This document shows positions 1-12,800 of a stretch of 64,000 nt of DNA, in pieces. Source of the stretch: Cyrtodaria siliqua (Eukaryota > Mollusca > Bivalvia > Adapedonta > Hiatellidae); the NCBI GenBank assembly GCA_037043455.1, contig JAWPHD010000082.1, positions 372,001-436,000 of the forward strand, written 5' to 3'. The position numbers and the translations under genes are program-made. Under the pieces are notes generated by a model. The model did not search any database. It was not told where the DNA came from and saw nothing but the letters and a program-made list of their open reading frames with translations. Every line of letters starts with the position of its first letter. Position 1 is the stretch's first letter.

Positions 1-21
1 TATGAATGACTATGATTACAG

Positions 22-110
22 CTGTCTTTTCTATTGAGTTCGACGACCAAGAGGCAGTGGGAAAAGTTGCAGAGAATGGTGAGGCAACTTTTGTATTTAC
101 CAAATGTTAA
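22..110 (+). CDS. candidate 3' terminal coding exon, unknown protein
   Basis: A splice-acceptor-like sequence (tatgattacag) ends at 21. From 22 the phase-1 frame is open for 28 complete codons to TAA at 108-110, and reads VFSIEFDDQEAVGKVAENG followed by EATFVFTKC. The residue mix (acidic, Val/Phe alternation, terminal Cys) looks like folded protein rather than translated noise. I do not recognise the family. Upstream exons would lie outside the window. An internal GTGAGG at 79-84 could act as a donor, so the exon might instead end at 78. Another frame in this stretch is longer but has low-complexity, hydrophobic-poor content. No poly(A) signal was noted close downstream. Confidence 0.35.
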
Positions 111-402
111 ACTTGTGGAAAAGAATATTACCGAAAAATACGAATGTTTTGATTTACCGTATGTGTTTATGCTTACAATAGTCTACACCTATTCTGATTT
201 TACTGAATCAAACTTAACCCTACAGTTCCCTAAATCCTCAAGATTAAGATTTTGATCAGTGGATCCGATATTATTATTTTTCAAACGCTCCCTAGATTTT
301 TTTTAAAAGAAAAAGTAATGTTTTCCAAATACCTAAAACTCTAAGTAGGCCGCCCCCACCCTCCCAAAATGATTAGTAATCATCAATTAATTTGAAGAGA
401 TT

Positions 403-642
403 TTGGTTGACCATCATCCTTGAATCTACTTTTCCTGTTCGATTTTTATTTCTACTCTTACTGTCACAATAGTGTGGTGTATGCCGTCTGGCCACTGTAC
501 AAATTCTCCTCGTACATCCAGGCAATACTATTATCTTTTCATCCACAGAGATTGAACGACACTCATTGATACAGTTTTTAGTGTTTGTGGTTGACTGTCG
601 TCCTTGAATGCTTATTGTACTGTTCGATTTTTATATCTATCT
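403..642 (-). repeat. two end fragments of dispersed repeat family A
   Basis: 403-465 and 581-642 both carry the family A end, a 'tgactgtcgtccttgaatgct' type stretch followed by 'cctgttcgatttttatatct'. They are reverse-oriented relative to the copy at 861-1382. Sequence just beyond the first fragment (actgtcacaatagtg) is shared with 19720-19740, so a subfamily with extra flanking sequence probably exists. Confidence 0.6.
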
Positions 643-860
643 CATCGACACAACATTTGACTCGTTGTGTACAATAAGCTTAATACAAATTGTATTTGTC
701 TGAAATAATAGACAGGCAGTGATTTATAGGACATACGACATGTGTTTTCGTATAAGTCTAATCCGCCAAATAACAGAGAATAGCAAAACCTTTGTTGTAA
801 TGCATGATGCAATTTGACAGGAGTCGAAACCGGTACAACACGCTCCTTAACGGATCAGAA

Positions 861-1382
861 GTAGATATGAAAATCGAAGAAAAGTAGCTTTCAAGGACAA
901 CAGTCAACCACAAACACACGCAGAAAAAAAGAACAACTTTAAAGATGAATAACAAGCAAGATAAGACATCTCAAACACAAAAAGCGTTGACAAGAGGGCT
1001 ACCGTCTTGGAACGGTCAGTGGCAAATAAAACATCCGCTGGGGATTTAAACCAGGTTCTAGAGTGCACTAAACTTAACTTTTACCCTATTGTCATCCCAA
1101 AAAAACGGAATAGTGTAATAATGATAACCCCGCCAGGTTATGATCTCTAACAAACAAGGCAACATTAATAGGCAGTATAAGTAAAACACATATATTATCA
1201 TGTATATATAATATAAAAAACAAAAGTCTAATAAGCCACAAAGTAAGTACTCAACGACAACAAGAGAACAAACGCTTAACGGTACACTACAAGATTAAAG
1301 ACAAATATCAGACGCAAACGTCCACAATCTATCCGGTCGCCAAAGAGGAAAGCAAAGTGGTGAACTGTAAATGGGTGAACCA
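861..1382 (+). mobile_element. dispersed repeat family A, near full-length copy
   Basis: The copy starts with a 'tagatatgaaaatcga' end, contains the core 'cttggaacggtcagtggc' (1008-1025) and 'gggatttaaaccaggttcta', and ends at '..ggtgaactgtaaatgggt'. The same order of blocks recurs at 35582-36152 and 39822-40372 (both reversed), and partly at 32462-32825, 38768-38945 and 40565-40715. There are no terminal inverted repeats, no tRNA-like boxes and no ORF. A non-autonomous retroposon is possible but the class is undetermined. Confidence 0.75.
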
Positions 1383-1496
1383 CTACGCATGCATTGCGTT
1401 GCAAAATGATAGGATCATAACCTTTTAACAAGTTTAATAAAGAGTGTATGTAAGTGATTATGACCAAGGCTCTTAAGAAGTTTGTAAATCACATCA

Positions 1497-4400
1497 CCTT
1501 AGAAGTCAGGTTGTGATAGTGCTTGTAATAATTCCAAACTCAGTAGGATTCTGAGTAGCGATAATTCTCACTCACTAGAAGCCAGGGTTGCGATAATTCC
1601 CTACTTAATAGGATTCTGGGTAGCGATAATTCCCTACTCAATAAGATTCTGGGTAGCACGATAATTCCCTATCCAGAAGGGTAGCGATAATTCCCTACTC
1701 AGTAACATTCTGGGTAACGATAATTCCCTATTCCTAAGGAGTCCGTGTAGCGATAATTCCCAACTGAGTACGATTCTGAGTAGTAATAATTCCCTACTCA
1801 GTAGGACTCTGGGTAGCGATTATTCCCTAATCTGTAGGATTCTAGGCAGCGATAATTCCCTACTCAATAGTAGTCAGGGTAGAATAGCGATTATTTCCTA
1901 ATCTGTAGGATTCTGGGCAGCGATAATTCACTTCTCAGTAGGATTCTGAGTAGCGATTATTCCCTAATCTGTAGGATTCTGGGTAGCGATAATTCCCTCC
2001 TCAGCGCAGTAGGATTCTGGGTAGCGATTAGTCCCTAATCTGTAGGATTCTGGGCAGCGATAATTCCCTTCTCAGTAGGATTCTGAGCAGCGATTATTCC
2101 CTAATCCACTAATATATATAATTCTGGGCAGCGATAATTTCCTACTCAGTAGGATTCTGGGTAGCGATAATTCCCAACTCAGTAGAATTCTGGGTAGCGA
2201 TAATTCCCTACTCCGTAAAAGTCAGGATAGCGATAATTCCCTACTCAGCGCAGTAGGATTCTCGAAATTGATTTTTCTCTAATCTGTAGGATTCTGGGCA
2301 GAGATAATTCCCTACTCAGTAGAATTCTGAGTAGCGATTATTACCTAACCTGTAGGATTCTGGGTAGCGATAATTCCCTACTCAGTAGGATTCTGGGTAG
2401 CGATAATTCTCACTCACTAGAAGCCAACGTTGCGATAATTCCCTACTCAGCGCAGTAGGATTCTGGGTATTGATTATTCCCTAATCTGTAGGATTCTGGG
2501 CAGCGATAATTCCCTACTCAGTAGGATTCTTGGGAGCGATAATTCTCACTCACTAGAAGCCAGCGTTGCGATAATACCCTACTTAATAGGATTCTGGATA
2601 GCGATAATTCCCTACTCAGTAAGATTCTGGGTAGCGCGATAATTCCCTACTCAGTAGGATTCTGGGTAGCGATAATTCCCTACTAAGTAGGAGTCTGGGT
2701 AGCGATAATTCCCTACTCAGCGCAGTAGAATCTGAGTATTGATTATTTCCTAATCTGTAGGATTCTGGGCAGCGATAATTCCCTACTTAGTAGGATTCTG
2801 AGTAACGATTATTCCCTAACTAGTAGGATTCTGGGAAGCGATAATTCCCTACTCAGTAGGATTCTGGGTAGCGATAATTATCACTCACTAGAAGCCAGCG
2901 TTGCGATAATACTCTACTTAATAGGGTTCTGGGTAGCGATAATTCCCTACTCAGTAAGATTCTGGGTAGCGCGATAATTCCCTACTCAGTTTGATTCAGG
3001 GAAGCGATAATTCCCTACTCAGTGGGGGTCAGGGTAGCGATAATTCACAACTCAGTAGGATTCTGGGTAGGGATAATTTCTGGGCAGCGATAATTCCCTA
3101 CTCAGTAGGATTCTGTGCAGCGATAATTCCCTACTCAGTAGGATTCTGAGTAGCGACTATTCCATAATATGTAGGATTCTGGGTAGCGATTATTCCCTAC
3201 TCCATAGGTTTCTGGGTAGCGATAATTCCCTACTCAGCGCAGTAGGATTCTGGGTAGCGATAATTCCCTACTCCGTATGATTCTGGGTAGCGATAATTCC
3301 CTACTCCGTAAGATTCTGGGTAGCGATAATTCCCTACTCAGCGCAGTATGATTCCGGGTATGGATTATTCCATAATCTGTAGGATTCTGGGCAGCGATAA
3401 TTCTCTACTCAGTAGGATTCTGGGCAGCGATAATTCCCTACTCAGTAGGATTCTGGGCAGCGATAATTCCCTACTCAGTAGGATTCTGAGTAACGCTTAT
3501 TCCCTAATCTGTAGGATCTGAGTAGCGATTATTCCCTAATCTGTAGGATTTTTGGCAGCGATAATTTCCTACTCTGTAGGATTCCGGGTAGCGATAATTC
3601 ATTACTCATTAGGATTCTGAGTAGCGATTATTCCCTAATCTGTAGCAGTAGGATTCTGAGTATTTATTATTCCCTAATCTGTAGGATTCTGGGCAGCGAT
3701 AATTCCCTACTCAGTATGATTCTGATTAGCGATTATTCTCTAATCTGTAGGATTCTGGGCAGCGATAATTCCCTACTCAGTAGAAATTTGAGTAGCGATT
3801 ATTCCCTAATCTGTAGGATTCTGGGCAGTGATAATTCCCTACTTAATAGGATTCTGGGTAGCGATAATTCCCTACTCAGTAGGATTCTGAGTAGCGATTA
3901 TTCCCTAATCTGTAGGATTCTGGGTAGCGATAATTCCCTACTCAGTAGGATTCTGTGTAGCGATAATTCCCTACACATCGCAGTAGGATTCTGCGTAGCG
4001 ATTATTCCTTAATCTGTAGGATTCTGGGTAGCGATAATTCCCTACTCAGTAGGAGTCTGGGTAGCGATAATTTCCAACTCAGTAGGTTTCTGGGTAGCGA
4101 TAATTCCCTACTCCGTAGGAGTCAGGGTAGCGATAATTAGGATTCTGAGTATTGACTTATTTCCCTAATCTGTAGGATTCTGGGCAGCGATAATTCCCTA
4201 CTCAGTAGGATTCTGAGTAACGATTATTCCCTAACTAGTAGGATTCTGGGAAGCGATAATTCCTACTCAGTAGGATTCGGGGTAGCGATAATTATCACTC
4301 ACTAGAAGCCAGCGTTGCGATAATACTCTACTATAATAGGGTATCTGGGTAGCGATAATTCCCTACTCAGTAAGATTCTGGGTAGCGCGATAATTCCCTA

Positions 4401-6212
4401 CTCAGTTTGATTCAGGGAAGCGATAATTCCCTACTCAGTGGGGGGTCAGGGTAGCGATAATTCACAACTCAGTAGGATTCTGGGTAGGGGATAATTTCTG
4501 GGCAGCGATAATTCCCTACTCAGTAGGATTCTGTGCAGCGGATAATTCCCTATTCAGTAGAATTTCTGAGTAGCGACTATTCCATAATATGTAGGATTCT
4601 GGGTAGCGATTATTCCCTACTCCATAGGTTTCCTGGGTAGCGATAATTCCCTACTCAAGCGCAGTAGGATTCTGGGTAGCGATAATTCCCTTCCTCGTAT
4701 GATTCTGGGTAGCGAAAATTCCCTACTCCGTAAGATTCTGGGTAGCGATAATTCCCTACTCAGCGCACAGTATGATTCCGGGTATGGATTTATTCCATAA
4801 TCTGTAGGATTCTGGGCAGCGATAATTCTCTACTCAGTAGGATTCTGGCGCAGCGATAACTTCCCTACTCAGTAGAGATTCTGGGTACGCGATTATTCCC
4901 CTACTCAGTAGGATTCTGAGTAACGCTTATTCCTAATCTGTAGGGATATGAGTAGCGATTATTCCCTAATCTGTAGGATTCTTTGGCAGCGATAATTTCT
5001 ACTCTGTAGGATTCCGGGTAGCGATAATTCCTTACTCATTAGGATTCTGAGTAGCGATTATTCCCTAATCTGTAGCAGTAGGATTCTGAGTATTTATTAT
5101 TCCCTAATCTGTAGGATTCTGGGCAGCGATAATTCCCTACTCAGTAGGATTCTGAGTAGCGATTATTCTCTAATCTGTAGGATTCTGGGCAGCGATAATT
5201 CCCTACTCAGTAGAAATTTGAGTAGCGATTATTCCCTAATATGTAGGATTCTGGGAAGCGATAATTCCCTACTTAATAGGATTCTGGGTAGCGATAATTC
5301 CCTACTCAGTAGGATTTTGAGTAGCGATTATTCCCTAATCTGTAGGATCTTGGGTAGCGATAATTCCCTACTCAGTAGGATTCTGTGTAGCGATAATTCC
5401 CTACTCATCGCAGTATGATTCTGCGTAGCGATTATTCCCTAATCTGTAGGATTCTGGGTAGCGGATAATTTCCTTCTCAGTAGGATTCTGAGTAGCGATT
5501 ATTCCATAATCTGTAGGATTCTGGCGTAGCGATAATTCCCTACTCAGTAGGATTCTGGGTAGCGATAATTCCTACTCCGTAGGATTCTGAGTAGCGATTA
5601 TTCCCTAATATGTAGGAATCTGGGTAGCGATAATTCCCCTACTCCGTAGGAGTCTGGGTAGCGATAATTTCCCTACTCAGCGCAGTAGGATTCTGGGTAG
5701 CAATTATTCCCTAATCTGTACGATTCTGGTTAGCGATAATTCCCTACTCCGTAGGATTCTAGGTAGCGATAATTCCCTACTCAGCGCAGTAGGATTATTC
5801 CCTATCTGTAGGATTCTGGGCAGCGATAATTCCCTTCTCAGTAGTACTCTGGAGTAGCGATTATTCCATAATATGTAGGATTCTGGGTAGCGATAATTCC
5901 CTACTCAGTAAGATTCTGTGTAGCGATAATTCCCTACTCCGTAGGATTCTGGGTAGCGATAACTCCCTACTCAGCGCAGTAGGATTCGAGGTATTGATTA
6001 TTCCCTAATATGTAGGATTCTGGGCAGCGATAGTTCCCTACTCTGTAGGATTTCTGAGTAGCGCGATTATTCCATAATCTGGTAGGATTCTGGTAGCGAT
6101 AATTCCCTAATTCAGCGAAGTAGGATTCTGTGTAGCAATTATTCCCTCATCTGTAGGATTCTGGGCAGCGATAATTCCCTACTCAGTAGGAATCTGAGTA
6201 ACGATTATTCCC
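1497..6212. repeat. 33-bp satellite array (~140 units)
   Basis: Tandem units of about 33 bp with core TAGCGATAATTCCCTACTCA preceded by GTAGGATTCTGGG. Two main variants alternate in places: 'gggcagcgataattccctactcagta' type and 'gagtagcgattattccctaatctgta' type, giving 66-bp dimers. Some units carry an extra CGCAG (about 38 bp). Because 33 is a multiple of three, an 11-residue periodic ORF appears by chance at 3716-4012 and 5218-5418. Array edges decay into degenerate units on both sides. Confidence 0.95.
2795..5460 (+). repeat. ~1.4-kb tandem duplication inside the 33-bp satellite
   Basis: The irregular unit order at 2795-4030 (including 'actagaagccagcgttgcg', 'cagtttgattcagggaagc', 'cagtagaaatttgagtagc') recurs in the same order at about 4205-5460. 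The offset is 1415 bp at 2821/4236 and 1430 bp at 3781/5211. The second copy carries many single-base insertions relative to the first, concentrated between about 4490 and 5010. Confidence 0.85.
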
Positions 6213-7992
6213 ACACATAACACTTATTGCATGGCCAGTGATTACGGGCTTTCCCTCGGCGATCATAATCTCGAAAAGTAAGCCTAAACGTTCTACTATA
6301 TTTATAAAACAGGTGCAATAAATTAACACTAAATAGACAATAGTGGATATGCCTAATCTCATGATCCTGATTCGGGTATATAACGAGAGTAATACGATTT
6401 TCAGTGATTTATTTATTGCATTATTATTTTAGATTTTTCTGCAAATTATGGATTTCTTTATGACACAGTTGTACTCATATTTTCAGGAAGAAAACTATAT
6501 ATTTGGCTCGAAAAATCCCCAATCACTTATGTGTGTATGCTCAGTATATGTCTTACTGCTAGGGTACCTTTAGAAAGTAAATAACATTGTCAAATAATTA
6601 ATACTAACGCATATGAAACATATGATATTGTTTACAAACAGCAACTGAACCCAGGCTAAAAAATAAAACAACAACAACAACAAATGTATATGTTAAGTGT
6701 TTACAAACACATACGAAATTAGGATAGTTAACAACACAGCTCTACTAACGTCTGAAGCCATTCCTAATGGCGATATAAGCGGGCATATATTATATATTTC
6801 AACATAAAAGTATAAAAAAAATTGGGGTAGAAATGGCATAAATAGTTTCGTTTCGCCATTGCGTGTTAAACTGGTCTTACTTTGATTCACTATGATATCG
6901 TTACACACTGTGTTCACATACTAAGTAAAAAACTGAGGGTTCTACCATGTTAGGAGTTTGAATAACACGTCAAGAACACGAACACCATTTCATCCGTGTT
7001 ATCAAATATGATTTGTTTGTGCTTTTTTGCTGGTTCCAATAATCTCAATATCCTTTCTTTTGTTTGTCTATGTTTTCAGGTATCTACCTAATATGTTATG
7101 ATGTCATCTTTTTTTTGTTTGTCTATGTTTTCAGGTATCTACATATATGTTATGATGTCATCTTTTTTTTTGGTGCATGTTTTGTGTTTTCTTAATTATA
7201 AATTATTATTATTTGTGCGTTTGAGTCTTTTGAAATATAATGTATGAGAGGCCTGTGGACAGAAGATGAATGGGAGGTGGCTGCGTATACAAGGGTGTGT
7301 GAGGCTGGCTGCTGATATCTTATTCTCTTATTCATTATGTTTAACCAATTTGTCAATAAATATTGTAAATGTGTAAATAATAGAGGGCCACATGGAAGAT
7401 TAGATTTGTAACTGAATGTGTATTACCCTCTGTAAATAAAGTATATTATTATTATTATTATTATTATGCTGGCCATATAACGCACACAATTTAGTTCAGC
7501 TATGTTCAGTGCAACACACATATATGAGCCTGAGACTTGATTTTTTTTCTCACAAAATATTTACCAAACTGTAAGTACACCCTTTCCTTTTTAATTCTGA
7601 GGTCCAAGTGACCAAAGTACATTTCTAACTGTTCTTCATTAAACATAATATCATGTCTAGCTTACATTCAGAGTTGATACGGATTTCACTATCAGCACAC
7701 TATGTTTCAAAAGTAAAGGAAATAGTTCAATACATACCAGCACAGTGTCTTTTACCTTTCCGCATAATTTATAATAACTAATTCCATATTTTCCTAGAAC
7801 TACTTCCGAGAACTACAAATTGACTTCCTGACACTCGGTCTTGCTACATCTCAATCTCCATGCAGAGTTATCGTTCCTTGCACTGACATATATCTCTGCT
7901 AACTACTAAATTACAAGATTTTGGTAAAACCTGTTAAATTGAAATATGTTTGCCTGAAACTTATTTATTTCTTGTGTAAATATAATTTTCAG
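6213..7992. other. gene-poor spacer with a 55-bp tandem duplication
   Basis: No convincing coding frame. 7059-7168 holds two copies, offset by 55 bp, of a unit with 'tgtttgtctatgttttcagg' and 'atgttatgatgtcatct'. From about 7780 the sequence is homologous to 17690 onward, the start of a diverged duplication that includes the exon-like pair at 7993 and 17838. Confidence 0.6.
7205..7467 (+). mobile_element. probable retroposon 3' tail ending in (ATT)n
   Basis: A G-rich segment (7245-7310) leads into 'ccctctgtaaataaagtata' and an (ATT) microsatellite at 7445-7467. A terminal simple repeat after an AATAAA-like motif is typical of non-LTR 3' ends. There is no pol sequence in this copy, so the family cannot be assigned. 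Confidence 0.4.
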
Positions 7993-8079
7993 AATATCAG
8001 CAGATTAGATGTTTCAAGATATGAAAGAATGCACGAAAACAATTCAGTTTTAATCGGTACTATTTTACTACAAAATTAA
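7993..8079 (+). CDS. candidate terminal exon, paralogue 1
   Basis: The acceptor ataattttcag ends at 7992. Only phase 0 is open, giving 28 codons to TAA at 8077-8079: NISRLDVSRYERMHENN then SVLIGTILLQN. A diverged copy with the same acceptor, frame and stop lies at 17838-17924. The two differ at 10 of 87 bases (8 replacement, 2 silent), which is not evidence of purifying selection, so either or both may be dead. I do not recognise the protein. Flanking non-coding sequence (7780-8220 versus 17690-18150) is similar too, so a longer locus was duplicated. Confidence 0.35.
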   Translation, partial: NISRLDVSRYERMHENNSVLIGTILLQN

Positions 8080-8300
8080 TACGTACTTAGTTCTCAATCG
8101 ATACGCATATGTAAACATTTCAAACCGAAGCTTATAAACATCGTCATAACATTTTTTTGAATAATCACGTGACCTAACCGTTAGCCCATATCCTTTGATT
8201 TTGACAGAGTCATATGAGGAACGAGTGTACTCTGTGTAGAGATTGGCTACATCTGTGTTATAAGATGAGCTTGATAATCACGTGTTAACTGTCATTTCAG

Positions 8301-8339
8301 CAACAACAGAACCACCTGCTAAAACCACATCAACGGGAG
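8301..8339 (+). CDS. candidate 39-bp symmetric exon, Thr/Pro-rich linker
   Basis: A strong acceptor (ttaactgtcatttcag, ending 8300) and strong donor (GTATGT from 8340) bracket 39 bp. In phase 1-1 it encodes TTEPPAKTTSTG. Thr/Pro-rich, symmetric phase-1 mini-exons are typical of stalks or linkers in extracellular proteins; that is family knowledge, and function here is inferred only. Phase-1-compatible acceptors downstream are at 20542 and 38547, but both are many kilobases away. A lone small exon can arise by chance, so confidence is limited. Confidence 0.4.
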
Positions 8340-8784
8340 GTATGTTTTTTTCATAACTTTCGCATGACATCATCAAAATCATTTGACCAATCAGTGATCA
8401 GTAAAATGACACTTCTCCAGATGTTGGTGTAGACTCGGTATTTATCTTTGATGCTCATTTATGCCTATTATAAAAACATGTGTAGTGATAATTATATTAA
8501 AAGCTGTTGTGAGTATGTGTGTGTGTGTACAGCTATGTATATCTACTTTTGGTCTTATTTTAAAACACCAATGTGGATACATTTAATTTAAATTATGTTC
8601 AAATATTTAGATTTTTCATATTGAGATTGAGGATAAAGTCCAAGTAAACCGCTTTATTTTCACCTACTGAATATCTCAATACTTCGGAAATGCCCGGATG
8701 TGAATGTTATGAATACAGGTTCCGTTTACCGTTACGTTTCTGGATAGTTATTGTATGATTCGTTTTATATGCTGTCTAGCTAAA

Positions 8785-9040
8785 TGATTTGTTTTTTCTT
8801 GCATACCGGATAAGGCTATCTAACTTTTATATGGGGGATAGAAAGTCTTTTCTTGCATATCGGACAAGGATATCCGTCATTTTACCGGGGCTAGATTATA
8901 AGAATCTTTCATGGGTATCCGGTGAAGATAGGAAATTCCAACCCGAGGTATAAGTATTTTCATCGAAACCGAGGCTCTGCCGAGGTTCCGATTAAGACAC
9001 TTATACCGAATAAAACTTTGGTAATTGCATCGGTCTGGTA
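8785..9040. mobile_element. truncated palindromic (foldback) element
   Basis: The segment at about 8947-8975 (ggtataagtattttcatcg then aaccgaggc) is followed by its imperfect reverse complement at about 8980-9010 (gccgaggttccgatt then acttatacc). The left half continues outward through 'gggtatccggtgaagatag', 'cggacaaggatatccg' and 'taccggataaggctat'. The matching right half is missing because the 20-bp satellite starts at about 9045. Confidence 0.6.
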
Positions 9041-9044
9041 GTAA

Positions 9045-9800
9045 GTGTATTGAACTGATATTGTATTCATTGGTCTGGTATTGCATGCCTTTGACTGGTA
9101 GGGTATACATTGGACTTGTAGTGTATGTATTGGACTAGTAGTTGTGCATTGGACTGGTAGTGTGTGCAGTGGACTGGTAGTGTGTCCATTGGACTGGTAG
9201 TGGGTGCATTGGACTGGTAGTGTATTAATTGGATTGGTAGTGTGTGCATTGCACTGGTAGTGTGTGCATTGGACTGGTAGTGTATGCATAGGACTGATAG
9301 TGTGTGCATTGGACTGACTGGTAGTCGGTGCATTCCACTGGTATTATATGCATTGGTCTGATATTTTATGCATTGGACTGGTAATGTATGCCTTGGACTG
9401 AGTGTGTGTGCATTTGACTGGTAGTTTGTGCATTGGACTGGTAGTGTATATATTGGACTAGTATTGCATGCATTGGTATGGTATTGTATGCATTGGACTG
9501 GTAGGGTATACATTTGACTGGTAGTGTATGCATTGGAATGGTAGTGTGTGCATTGGAGTGGTGGTGTATGCATTGTACTGGTATTGTGTACATTGGTCTG
9601 GTAGTGTGTGCATTTGACTGGTAGTGTTTGAGTGTGCATTGGACTTGTAGTGTGTATGTATGCACTGGAATGGCAGTGTATTTGTACATTGGACTGGTAG
9701 TGTTTGAGTGTGCATTGGACTGGTAGTGTGTTTGTATGCATTGGACTGGTAGTGTATGCATTGGACTGGTTGTGTGTATGTGTAAATTGGACTGGTAGTG

Positions 9801-9832
<32 letters not shown>

Positions 9833-12800
9833 CATTGGACTGGTAGTGTATGAATTAGACTAGTACTGTATGCATTTGACTAGTATGGTATGCCTTTTAT
9901 TGGTAAGGTATGCATTGGGCTTGTAGTGTGTGCATTGAACTGGTTGAGTATGCATTATACCGGGCATTGTATTCATTGGACTGGTATGTATGCATGGTAT
10001 ATATATTATATATGCTTTGGACAGGTAGGGTAAAAATTGGACGGATAATATCTGCATTGGACTCGTAGATTATGCATTGGACTGGTAGATTATGCACTGG
10101 ACTGGTAGGGTACACATTATACTGGTAGTGTATGCATTGGTGTGATGGTGTATGCAATGGATTGGTAGGTTATACATCGGACTGATAATTTATGCATTTG
10201 ACCGGTAGTATATATATTGGACTGGTAGTATGAGGATTCAACTTGCATGTTATTCATCGGACTGTTAGTGTATGCATTTGCCTGGTAGGTTATGCACTGG
10301 ACTGGTAGGTTATGTATTGGTCTGGTAGTGTACTTATTGGACTGAAAGTGTATGTATTGGACTACTAGTGTTTGTATTATACTGGCTGTGTATGCATTGG
10401 ATAGGTAGGTTATCAATGGACTGGTAGTGTATGCAGTGTACTAGTATTGTATATATTATACTAGTTGTGTATGTATAGGATAGGTAGGTTATGCATTGGA
10501 TAGGTATGTTATGCATTGGACTGGTAGTGTATATATTACACTGGTTGTGTATGCATTGGATAGGTAGGCTATGCATTGGACTGGTAGTGTATATATATTA
10601 TACTGGTTGGTGTATGGATCGGATAGGTAGGTTATGCATTGGACTAGTATATACATTAGAATTAGACTGATTGTGTATGCATTGGATTGGTAGTATATAC
10701 ATTGGACTGGTAGCGTGTGCATTGACTGGTATTGTATGTATTCGACTGGTTGTCTAAATATTGGAGTGGTAGTATGTGCATTGGACTGGTTGTGTATGCA
10801 TTGGACTGGTAGTAAGTGCATTGGACTAATAGTGTGTTCATTGGACTGGTAGTGTATGCATCGGACTGGTAGTATGTGTATTGGACTGGTATTATACTCA
10901 TTGGTCTGATACTATGCATTGGACTGGTAATGTATGCCTTGGACTGATTGTGGGTGCATTGGACTGGTGGTGTATGCACTGGACTAGTAGTAAGTATATT
11001 GAATTGATATTGTATGCATTGGTATGTTATTGCATGCCTTGGACTTGCAGGGTGTACACTGGACTTGTAGTGTATATATTGGACTAGTAGTTGTGCATTG
11101 AACTGGTAGTGTGTGCATTGGACTGGTAGTGTGTGCATTGGACTCGTAGTGTGTGCATTGGACTGGTAGTCGGTGCATTCCACTGGTAGTATATGCATTG
11201 GTATAATATTGCATGCATTGGACTGGTAATGTATACCTTGGACTGAGTGTGTGTGCATTGGACTGGTAGTTTGTTCATTGGACTGGTAGTGTCTATATTA
11301 GACTGGTATTGTATGCATTGATATGGTGGTGTATGCACTGGACTGGTAGTGTGTGCATTGGACTTGTAGTGCGTGCATTGGACTGGTGGTATATGCATTG
11401 GACTGTTATTGTGTGCATTGGTCTGCTAGTGTGTGCATTTGACTGGTAGTGTTTGAGTGTGCATTGGACTGGTAGTGTGTATATATGCTTTGGACTGGCA
11501 GTGTATGTATTGGACTGGTTGTGTGTATGTGTACATTGCACTGGTAGTTTCTGAGTGTGCATTGGACTTGTAGTGTGTATGTATGCATTGGACTGGTAGT
11601 GTATGTATTGGACTGGTTGTTGTGTATGTGTACATTGGACTGGTAGTGTTAGTGTGTGTCTGCATTGGACTGGTAGTGTATGCATTGTACTGGTAGGGTA
11701 TGAATTAGATTGGTACTGTATGCATTTGACGAGTATGGTATGCATTGTATTGGTAAGGTATGCATTGGTCTTGTAGTGTGTGCATTGAACTGGCTCTGTA
11801 TGCATTATACCGGACATTGTATTCATTGGACTGGAATGTATGCATTGGACTGGTAGGGTATGCAATGAAATGGTTGTTTATGCATTATAGTTTTAGTGTA
11901 TGCATTAGACTGGTAGGGTATGCCTTGGACTGGTAGGGTATAAATTGGACGGAAAGTATATGCACTGGACTCGTTGGTTATGTATTGATCTGGTAGATTA
12001 TGCATTGGACTGGTAGGGTATGCTTTGGACAGGTAGGGTAAAAATTGGACGGATAATATATGCACTGGACTCGTAGGTTATGTATTGGACTGGTAGATTA
12101 TGCATCGGACTGGTAGGGTATGCTTTGGACAGGTAGGGTAAAAATTGGACGGATAATATATGCATTGGACTCGTAGGTTATGTATTGGACTGGTAGATTA
12201 TGCATTGGACTGGTAGGGTATGCATTACACTGGTAGAGTGTGCAATGGTGTGATGGTGTATGCATTGGTCTGGTAGTATGTGAATTTGACTAATAGGGTA
12301 TGCATTGGACTGGTAGGTTTCGCATCGGACTGAAAGTTTATACATTTGACCGGTAGTATATATATTGGACTGGTAGTATGAGCATTCAACTTGCATATTA
12401 TTCATCGGACTGTTAGTGTATGCATTGGCGTTTTAGGTTATGCACTGGACTGATAGGTTATGTATTGGTCTGGTAGGTTATGAATTAATTGGACTGGTTG
12501 TGTATGCATAGGACTACTATTGTATTTATTATACTGGTTGTGTATGCATTGGATAGGTAGGTTATGCACTGGACTGGTAGTGTATGCATTGGACTAATAG
12601 TGTATATATTATACTGGTTGTGTATGCATTGGATAGGTAGTGTTTATATTATACTGGTTGTGTATGCATTGGATAGGTAGGTTATGCATTGGACTGGTAG
12701 TGTTTATATTATACTGGTTGTGTATGCATTGGATAGGTAGGTTATGCATTGGACTGGTAGTGTAAGCATTGGACTGATCGTTTATGCATTGGACTGGTTC

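Noticed and set aside
758..955. Reverse-strand ORF sharing WLTVVLE with one at 19540-19782
   Set aside because: Both translate the end of family A; shared repeat, not shared protein.
3716..5418. Eleven-residue repeat ORFs (SDNSLLSRILG type)
   Set aside because: By-product of the 33-bp satellite; short and interrupted by every indel.
1497..6212. CRISPR-like array
   Set aside because: Units are contiguous tandem repeats without unique spacers, and the DNA is eukaryotic.
8208..8287. Cys-containing frame SHMRNECTLCRDWLHLCYKM after a ttgacag acceptor
   Set aside because: Weak acceptor, no donor, and the paralogous segment at 18140 does not keep the cysteines.
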